Part shown: one piece after another, positions 59,421 through 64,000 of the stretch
How the letters are laid out: each line of letters starts with the position of its first letter
How positions within the stretch are numbered: position 1 is the stretch's first letter
DNA from: Cohnella baijiui
Lineage (GTDB): Bacteria > Bacillota > Bacilli > Paenibacillales > Paenibacillaceae
Direction: 5' to 3'
DNA: 64,000 nt
Assembly (NCBI RefSeq): GCF_020731285.1
Contig: NZ_JAJFOW010000031.1
Location: 1 to 64,000, forward strand
The notes under the pieces: model-generated
What the model saw: the letters and a program-made list of their open reading frames with translations, nothing else
Database searches by the model: none
Told to the model about the DNA's origin: nothing
Program-made: the position numbers and the translations under genes

Positions 59421-61058
59421 ATGACACCGACATTCGACCGCAAGGACGGCAAGCTGGTGCTCGCCCACGTGCTGTTCGCGTTTGCGGCGCTGCTGGCTGG
59501 CGGCGTCGCCGGCCTGCTGCAAGGCCTGGTGAGGGGCGGCATGGTGACGCTGCCCGCGAACATCGGCTATTACGAGCTGCTCACGGCGCACGGCGTGCTG
59601 ATGGCGCTCATCTTCACCACGTACTTCATTATCGGATTTCTGTACTCGGGCGTGTCCCATACGCTGGGCGGCAAGCTGCTGCCGACGGCCCGCAAGCTAG
59701 GCTGGACAGGGTACGCCGTCATGTCGGCCGGCACCGTGCTGGGCGTCGTCATGATCCTGCTAGGCAAGGCCAGCGTGCTCTATACCTTCTACGCGCCGAT
59801 GAAAGCTTCGCCCTGGTTCTACGTGGCGCTGGCGCTCGTCGTCGTCGGGAGCTGGCTGAGCGGCTTCGGCATCTTCCATCAATACGTACGCTGGCGCAAG
59901 CTCCATCGCGGCCAGGTGTCCCCGCTGTTCGCGTTTATGGCCGTCGTCATTTTGCTCCTGTGGCAGATCGCGACGCTCGGGGTGGCGGCCGAGGTGGTCG
60001 TGCAGCTGATCCCGTGGTCGTTCGGCTGGGTCGACTCCGTCAACGTGGTGCTGAGCCGCACGCTGTTCTGGTACTTCGGCCATCCGCTCGTCTACTTTTG
60101 GCTGCTGCCCGCCTACATTTGCTGGTACGTGGTCATTCCCAAGATCATCGGCGGCAAAATTTTCAGCGACGCGCTGGCTCGGCTCGCGTTTATCCTGTTC
60201 CTGCTTTTCTCCATCCCGGTCGGCTTCCACCATCAGCTGATGGAGCCCGGCATCGGCGGATTTTGGAAATTCCTGCAGGTCGTACTGACCTTCATGGTCA
60301 TCGTTCCGTCGCTCATGACCGCGTTCTCGATGTTCGCGACGTTCGAGATGAACGGCCGCGCCAAAGGCGCGAAAGGCCTCTTCGGCTGGCTCCGGGTGCT
60401 TCCGTGGAAAGACGTGCGCTTTTTCGCCCCGTTCATGGGCATGCTCGTCTTCATTCCGGCAGGCGCGGGCGGCATCATCAACGCGAGCAACCAGATGAAC
60501 GCCGTCGTGCACAACACGCTCTGGGTCACCGGACACTTCCACCTGACTGTGGCGACGAGCGTCGCGCTTACCTTTTTCGGCATCGTCTATTGGCTCATCC
60601 CCGCCGTCACCGGCCGCGTCCTTACGCCGAGGCTGAACCGGCTGGGCATCGTGCAGACGCTCGTCTGGTGCGTCGGGATGCTGTTCATGTCCGGTCCGAT
60701 GCACCTCGTCGGGCTGATGGGAAGCCCGCGCCGGACGGCCTACACGACCTACGGCGATCACCCCGACGCGATTCTCTGGATGCCGTACCACGTCGCCATG
60801 GCGATCGGCGGCACGATCCTGTTCGCCGGCGTCCTGCTCATCGTCGGTAACGTCATCGCTCTGCTGCGTGCGCCGAAAGGGGAGACGTCCTTCCCGATCG
60901 GAGAGGTGGCGGAGACCGCCGAACCGACGCCGCGCTACCTCGAGCGATGGAGCGTATGGATCGGCATCGCCGTGGCGCTGATCCTGTTCGCCTACACGGT
61001 TCCGCTCATCGACATGTTCCAAAGCACGGTGACGTCCCCCGGCTGGGTCACCTGGTAA
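59421..61058 (+). CDS. cbaA: Cytochrome c oxidase subunit I, ba3 type
   Basis: Protein of 545 residues with about 13 TM helices. Haem and copper ligands are present: His57 (LLTAHGVL), the CuB His221 in GHPLVYFW, His270-His271 in GFHHQ, and His372/His374 in GHFHL. Tyr225, four residues after His221, is the crosslinked Tyr needed for O2 reduction, so it should be an oxidase and not a B-type NO reductase. GLFGWLRVLPWKD and GGAGGIINAS are also shared with Thermus ba3 subunit I. It probably works at low oxygen. Ribosome site GGAGGG. It ends the cluster before a hairpin. Confidence 0.92.
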   Translation: MTPTFDRKDGKLVLAHVLFAFAALLAGGVAGLLQGLVRGGMVTLPANIGYYELLTAHGVLMALIFTTYFIIGFLYSGVSHTLGGKLLPTARKLGWTGYAVMSAGTVLGVVMILLGKASVLYTFYAPMKASPWFYVALALVVVGSWLSGFGIFHQYVRWRKLHRGQVSPLFAFMAVVILLLWQIATLGVAAEVVVQLIPWSFGWVDSVNVVLSRTLFWYFGHPLVYFWLLPAYICWYVVIPKIIGGKIFSDALARLAFILFLLFSIPVGFHHQLMEPGIGGFWKFLQVVLTFMVIVPSLMTAFSMFATFEMNGRAKGAKGLFGWLRVLPWKDVRFFAPFMGMLVFIPAGAGGIINASNQMNAVVHNTLWVTGHFHLTVATSVALTFFGIVYWLIPAVTGRVLTPRLNRLGIVQTLVWCVGMLFMSGPMHLVGLMGSPRRTAYTTYGDHPDAILWMPYHVAMAIGGTILFAGVLLIVGNVIALLRAPKGETSFPIGEVAETAEPTPRYLERWSVWIGIAVALILFAYTVPLIDMFQSTVTSPGWVTW

Positions 61059-61093
61059 CGGGCTCGACATTGGCTCCGGCGGCCTCTAACGAC

Positions 61094-61226
61094 AACAACC
61101 CTGCTCCGGCATCGCGCCGAAGCAGGGTTGTTTGTGCTTGACGGCATCGTTAGCCGAAGCAGGATTGTTTGTGCATGAGCGCATCGTTTGCCGAAGCAAG
61201 GTTCATAGTGCGGGAAGGCATTCACT
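61094..61226 (+). repeat. Terminator hairpin grown into a 37-bp tandem repeat
   Basis: AACAACCCTGCT pairs with AGCAGGGTTGTT (inner CGGC/GCCG), a likely terminator for the oxidase operon. The right arm then recurs at exactly 37-bp steps: GCCGAAGCAGG at 61116 and 61153, GCCGAAGCAAGG at 61190, each followed by a GCATCG-containing spacer. Confidence 0.75.
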
Positions 61227-61581
61227 CGACCGGCCGGGGTCCCTTGGGCAGCTCTTCCGGATGCTCGGTCTCGACCAGCAGCTTGAGCGCGGCGAGCTTG
61301 TTGTTCCAGTAGCGCTCGAAGTAGCCGAGCCAGTCGCGGAGCTCCTGCAGCGGCTCGGGCTGCAGGCGGTACCGCGTCTCCCGTCCGACCTTCTCCTCCG
61401 ACACGAGGCCCGCCTCCGAGAGGATGCGCAGATGCTTGGACACGGCGGTGCGGCTCATCGGGAAATGGCTGCTGAGCGCGTTCACGGGCATCTCCCCCTC
61501 GGACAGCAGGCCGAGCAGCCGGCGGCGGGTCGGGTCGGCGATCGCCTGAAAGACGTCGTGCTTGGGCGCCGCCTCCGCCAT
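61222..61581 (-). CDS. ArsR-family regulator of the AHSA1 pair
   Basis: Protein of 119 residues from the ATG at 61581, which overlaps the TGA of the preceding gene (TGATGG), indicating translational coupling. The winged HTH is FQAIADPTRRRLLGLLSEGE, PVNALSSHFPMSRTAVSKHL and GLVSEEKVGRETRYRL. The C-terminal extension (WLGYFERYWNNKLAALKLLVE) is the form that commonly accompanies SRPBCC/AHSA1 genes. No metal-binding Cys are present. It likely represses its own operon through the two palindromes at 62038-62083. Confidence 0.9.
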   Translation of the reverse strand: MAEAAPKHDVFQAIADPTRRRLLGLLSEGEMPVNALSSHFPMSRTAVSKHLRILSEAGLVSEEKVGRETRYRLQPEPLQELRDWLGYFERYWNNKLAALKLLVETEHPEELPKGPRPVE

Positions 61582-62006
61582 CAGCCCTCGATGAAGGCGC
61601 GCAGTTTGGTGCCGATGCCCGCCCAGCCTCCGGCCATCCGTTCGCGGACGATGCGGTGGGATTCGCCGAATTCGGTCAGCGCGTCCTCGCTCCAGCCGCC
61701 GTGGATCAAGGTGAACTCGGTGCGATCGCCTTCCAGCTCCCGCAATTCGAACGTCAGCGTCCAGTCTTTGCCCCAATGAAACGCGAGGCGGTTCGGCGGG
61801 TCCAGCTCCGTCACCTTGCAGGGCGACATGCCGAACGGGCCGGCGTTCAGCTCGAACTCGCGGCCGACGGCCGGCTCGAAGCCGATGACGGGCATAAACC
61901 AGGCGCCGATGCCTTCGGCGGTGGACACGGCGGTCCACACTTTCTGGATCGGAGCGTTCAGCTCGAGCGTCTGGCGAATATCGGGCAAGGTTGCGCTTTG
62001 CGACAT
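61581..62006 (-). CDS. SRPBCC/AHSA1-domain protein
   Basis: Protein of 141 residues. The START-like helix-grip fold is indicated by LNAPIQKVWTAVSTAEGIGAW, FMPVIGFEPAVGREFEL, PPNRLAFHWGKDW and TEFTLIHGGWSED, with a C-terminal helix MAGGWAGIGTKLRAFIE. Such proteins bind hydrophobic ligands; the partner is unknown. First gene of a two-gene operon with the ArsR regulator, preceded by a ribosome site GGAGG and by two operator-like palindromes. Confidence 0.88.
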   Translation of the reverse strand: MSQSATLPDIRQTLELNAPIQKVWTAVSTAEGIGAWFMPVIGFEPAVGREFELNAGPFGMSPCKVTELDPPNRLAFHWGKDWTLTFELRELEGDRTEFTLIHGGWSEDALTEFGESHRIVRERMAGGWAGIGTKLRAFIEG

Positions 62007-62037
62007 GGTGGATAACCTCCAAATGGCGTGATTTTAG

Positions 62038-62083
62038 GAAACCAAAAGGTTTCGAATTCATTATAGGAAACCTTTTGGTTTCC
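62038..62083. promoter_or_regulatory. Twin palindromic operator of the ArsR-AHSA1 operon
   Basis: GAAACCAAAAGGTTTC (62038-62053) and GAAACCTTTTGGTTTC (62067-62082, extending to GGAAACC/GGTTTCC at 62066-62083). The centres are 29 bp apart, about three helical turns, so two dimers would bind the same face. Confidence 0.82.
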
Positions 62084-62119
62084 AGTCAAGCGTTTTCGCC
62101 AGGAAATGTCCGCCAGTCG

Positions 62120-63280
62120 TCAGGACTCGTTCCGATTCTCTTGCTCCCGCAAACGCGTCATCTGCTGCCAGACGGAGCCGGCCGCTTCTTCGCCGTTGCG
62201 GATGCGCGCCACCGCCATCTCGGCCTGCAGCTTCACCTCGAACTCCTGCTCAGTCGCGGCGACGCGACCGAGCGCCTCCAGCGCCGTCTCGTCGCCGGCT
62301 TCGTACAGGAAGCGCGCGGCGCGCCAGCGCACGAGCTTGTTGCCGTCGCCGAGCGCCTTCACCATCGGTCCGATCGCGGCGGAATCGCCGATGTCGGACA
62401 ACGTGTCGCCCGCGGTGCGCCGGACGGACGCCGACGAATCCTGCAGCGCGCCGAACAGCGGCGGCAGCGCCTCGGGAATGCGCAGGTCGCCGAGGTAGAC
62501 GACGGCCAGCCGGCGCACCGAGACTTGCGTGTCGCGCACGGCTTGCTCCAGCAGGGGCAGATGCGCCGGCTCGGGCTTCATCCGCGCGAGCGCCGCGTAG
62601 CGCGTCTCCCAGTCCGGCGCCCGCAGGCGCTCGGCCAGCTCCTCCATCGTGAGCTGCGCCGGCGGTTCGGGCGGCGGCGCCTCCTCGCCGGCTTGGGCGC
62701 CCAGCGCCTGCGCCTGTTCGATGAGCGAGCGGAGACGATCGTCGGGGTAAGCTGCCGATAGCTCCCGCTTCACTTCCTCGAGGATGTCCTGCGGATCGCC
62801 GTAGCGGACGCCGTACTCCTCGAGCTTCCGCTCGCGGATCATCGTAGAGCCGGCGGCATCTGACACCGCCTTCGCGAATTTGTCCGGCAGCGCGGCGCGG
62901 GCCTCCTGTCCGCCGCTCTGCACCCGGATCTGCATCGGAATGCCGCGGTACACCTGCACGAGCACCCGCGCTTCCCCGAAGCCGTAGGCTTCCGGCGAAG
63001 CTTCCGCCGCGCCGTCGACGCGTTCGGCGCCGAACAGCTCGCGCACGGCGCCCAGGATGTCCGCCCAGTCCGCGTTCGGCTTGCGGTCCACCGCCAGGAA
63101 GTCGGCGGCGCGGAACACCGACTTGACGCCCGGGATGCCGAGCAGCCGGTGATAGAACGGCGGCACCTGATCCCGTTGGGCCAGGGTATACGTATAGCGC
63201 TCGTTGGCCGAGAGCTTCTCGTCCACGTTCAGCTTCATGGAGTTCGGGCTGGGCGTCGGTTCGATCGATAACAGCTTCAT
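62120..63280 (-). CDS. cvfC: Conserved virulence factor C (CvfC) family protein
   Basis: Protein of 386 residues from the ATG at 63280, close behind GAGGAGG; the frame extends upstream to 63319 without a ribosome site. An N-terminal Nfu/NifU-N-like domain (MKLLSIEPTPSPNSMKLNVD, GVKSVFRAADFLAVDR, about 1-90) is followed by a mixed region. A C-terminal set of HEAT-like repeats comes next (WETRYAALARMKPEPAHLPL, VSVRRLAVVYLGDLRIPEAL, SVRRTAGDTLSDIGDSAAIG, LVRWRAARFLYEAGDETAL). This matches the CvfC proteins of Staphylococcus and Bacillus relatives. The biochemical role is unknown; the domains suggest protein interaction, perhaps with iron-sulfur machinery. Confidence 0.85.
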   Translation of the reverse strand: MKLLSIEPTPSPNSMKLNVDEKLSANERYTYTLAQRDQVPPFYHRLLGIPGVKSVFRAADFLAVDRKPNADWADILGAVRELFGAERVDGAAEASPEAYGFGEARVLVQVYRGIPMQIRVQSGGQEARAALPDKFAKAVSDAAGSTMIRERKLEEYGVRYGDPQDILEEVKRELSAAYPDDRLRSLIEQAQALGAQAGEEAPPPEPPAQLTMEELAERLRAPDWETRYAALARMKPEPAHLPLLEQAVRDTQVSVRRLAVVYLGDLRIPEALPPLFGALQDSSASVRRTAGDTLSDIGDSAAIGPMVKALGDGNKLVRWRAARFLYEAGDETALEALGRVAATEQEFEVKLQAEMAVARIRNGEEAAGSVWQQMTRLREQENRNES

Positions 63281-63609
63281 AGGTCCTCCTCGCTCTCCTG
63301 CGGTGTTTTCCTTCATCATACATGATCCCTTCCCGCCGATCCAACCGACCCTGCCCCGATTCCGACACGAGCCGGATCAGTCGCCCCCGGCGAAGTTAGC
63401 CCTCTTCCGCGCGTCGCGGCGGCGCCATCGCGGGTAAATAGAGGAAAGCAGGCAGGAGGGAAGCACCCGGGTTTGCCGCCGTCTCGAGCGATACCGGTCC
63501 GCAAAGCCGGGCCGGACGCCAAAAAAGAGGCGCGGAACGCGTCGACTTGTTTGGTACAATCGCGCTTTTCCTGCTATAGTATGAAGGAGTACATCCACGG
63601 AGGGGTTTC
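63281..63609. other. Gene-free stretch
   Basis: GC-rich, with open frames only by composition. A possible promoter for the next gene is TTGGTA at 63550 with TATAGT at 63576, spacing about 20, which is weak. Nothing else is recognised. Confidence 0.35.
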
Positions 63610-64000
63610 ATGCGCAAAAGTCGCTACGGCAACCTGGATTCCATACGCGCGGGAAGCGCGGGCAGACACCAGTTCGCACGATGGCGCCAAGAACGGCTGC
63701 AGAAACTGATGAACAAGGAATACCAGGAATGTGTTCCGAACGTCGCTCCCGATTTGTCCTTTTTGCAGCACAACCGCCGCGAACCGACCATTACCTGGAT
63801 CGGCCACTCCACGTTCCTCATCCAGATGGGCGGTCTGAATATCGTCACCGATCCCGTCTGGGCGCGCCGCATGGCGCTGCAGAAGCGGCTGGCGCCTCCC
63901 GGCATCGAACTATCGGACATGCCGTCGGTCGATGTCGTGCTCGTTTCCCATTCTCATTACGATCATCTGCACTTTGGCTCGCTGCGGCGGCTGAAGGGGC
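63610..64000 (+). CDS. MBL-fold metallo-hydrolase (NAPE-PLD-like), partial at window end
   Basis: The first 130 codons of a gene cut by the window end. GGAGGGG precedes the ATG at 63610. A basic leader (MRKSRYGNLDS, then FARWRQERLQKLMNKEY) leads into ITWIGHSTFLIQMGGLNIVTDPVW, the UlaG/NAPE-PLD type start of a beta-lactamase-fold hydrolase. VVLVSHSHYDHLHFGSL carries the HxHxDH zinc motif. Such enzymes cleave phosphodiester or lactone bonds; the substrate is not predictable. Confidence 0.87.
   Translation, partial: MRKSRYGNLDSIRAGSAGRHQFARWRQERLQKLMNKEYQECVPNVAPDLSFLQHNRREPTITWIGHSTFLIQMGGLNIVTDPVWARRMALQKRLAPPGIELSDMPSVDVVLVSHSHYDHLHFGSLRRLKG

Noticed and set aside
59421..61058. NO reductase interpretation of the oxidase cluster because of the hemerythrins
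   Set aside because: Subunit I keeps the His-Pro-x-Val-Tyr motif with the catalytic Tyr and subunit II keeps all CuA ligands, which favours O2 reduction.
59760..61070. 436-codon minus-strand frame opposite the oxidase subunit I gene
   Set aside because: His/Arg/Asp-rich antisense shadow of a strongly conserved membrane protein.
62250..63368. 372-codon minus-strand frame overlapping cvfC in another frame
   Set aside because: Arg/Gly/Ala-rich and featureless; the cvfC frame has recognisable domains and a ribosome site.

Overview
The window looks like a chromosome segment from a spore-forming Bacillota of the Paenibacillaceae (a GC-rich Paenibacillus or Cohnella is my best guess). Reasons: strong AGGAGG-type ribosome sites, YtcQ/LplBC-type sugar ABC transporters without their own ATPase, membrane-anchored two-TM AraC regulators, a sigV-rsiV-oatA operon, a CvfC-family gene and a ba3-type oxidase. 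No rRNA, tRNA or CRISPR array was seen.

Layout. (1) 1-3734 is GC-rich: the apparent 3' end of a group II intron, a small membrane protein, a TVP38/TMEM64-type membrane protein, a Pro/Gly heptad-repeat protein and an alpha/beta hydrolase. (2) 3848-9827 is sugar transporter A (two permeases and a lipoprotein on the minus strand) with its divergent membrane-bound AraC regulator. (3) 10263-16825 is an operon resembling the non-phosphorylating L-fucose pathway: two SDRs, a mutarotase, an amidohydrolase (lactonase) and an aldo-keto reductase, plus an unknown 642-residue protein. The FAH-type hydrolase gene is wrecked and a truncated AraC remnant sits at the end. (4) 16977-24993 holds a PhyH dioxygenase, an NHL protein and transporter B, whose permeases and lipoprotein gene lie on either side of a second membrane AraC regulator. 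(5) 25088-43022 is a glycosidase block: GH95-like, a 1903-residue GH29-like multidomain enzyme, GH2 and a DUF5054/GH38-like protein, with two AraC regulators, a Gfo/Idh/MocA oxidoreductase, a sugar isomerase/epimerase, a second PhyH protein and a permease scrap. (6) 43604-49168 is AT-richer: a SigV-type lysozyme-stress operon with a deleted oatA, and a mosaic of transposase remnants. (7) 49201-51608 is an ArsR-SulP pair. (8) 51951-55031 is a GH35 beta-galactosidase and an oxidoreductase. (9) 55461-55775 is a 52-bp tandem repeat. (10) 55816-64000 is GC-rich again: a predicted Fnr-controlled respiratory cluster (CuA-like lipoprotein, two hemerythrins, DoxX, UspA, ba3 oxidase), an ArsR-AHSA1 pair, CvfC and a partial metallo-hydrolase.

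How it fits together. Secreted or cytoplasmic fucosidases and galactosidases would release sugars, transporters A and B would import oligosaccharides using an ATPase encoded elsewhere, and the SDR/AKR/lactonase set would oxidise the released deoxyhexose. A 16-bp motif (GAAAAGTACATTTTTT and close variants) lies upstream of five transcription units scattered over 42 kb: the fucose-type operon, both halves of transporter B, the GH29 gene and the GH35 gene. All sites have the same orientation relative to the gene, suggesting one regulon, most simply run by the regulator at 20931. At least five loci are decayed or chimeric (FAH, cupin/AraC, permease tail, oatA, transposase mosaic), so this is a region of active rearrangement. 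Functions are read from motifs and remembered family features; no database search was run.
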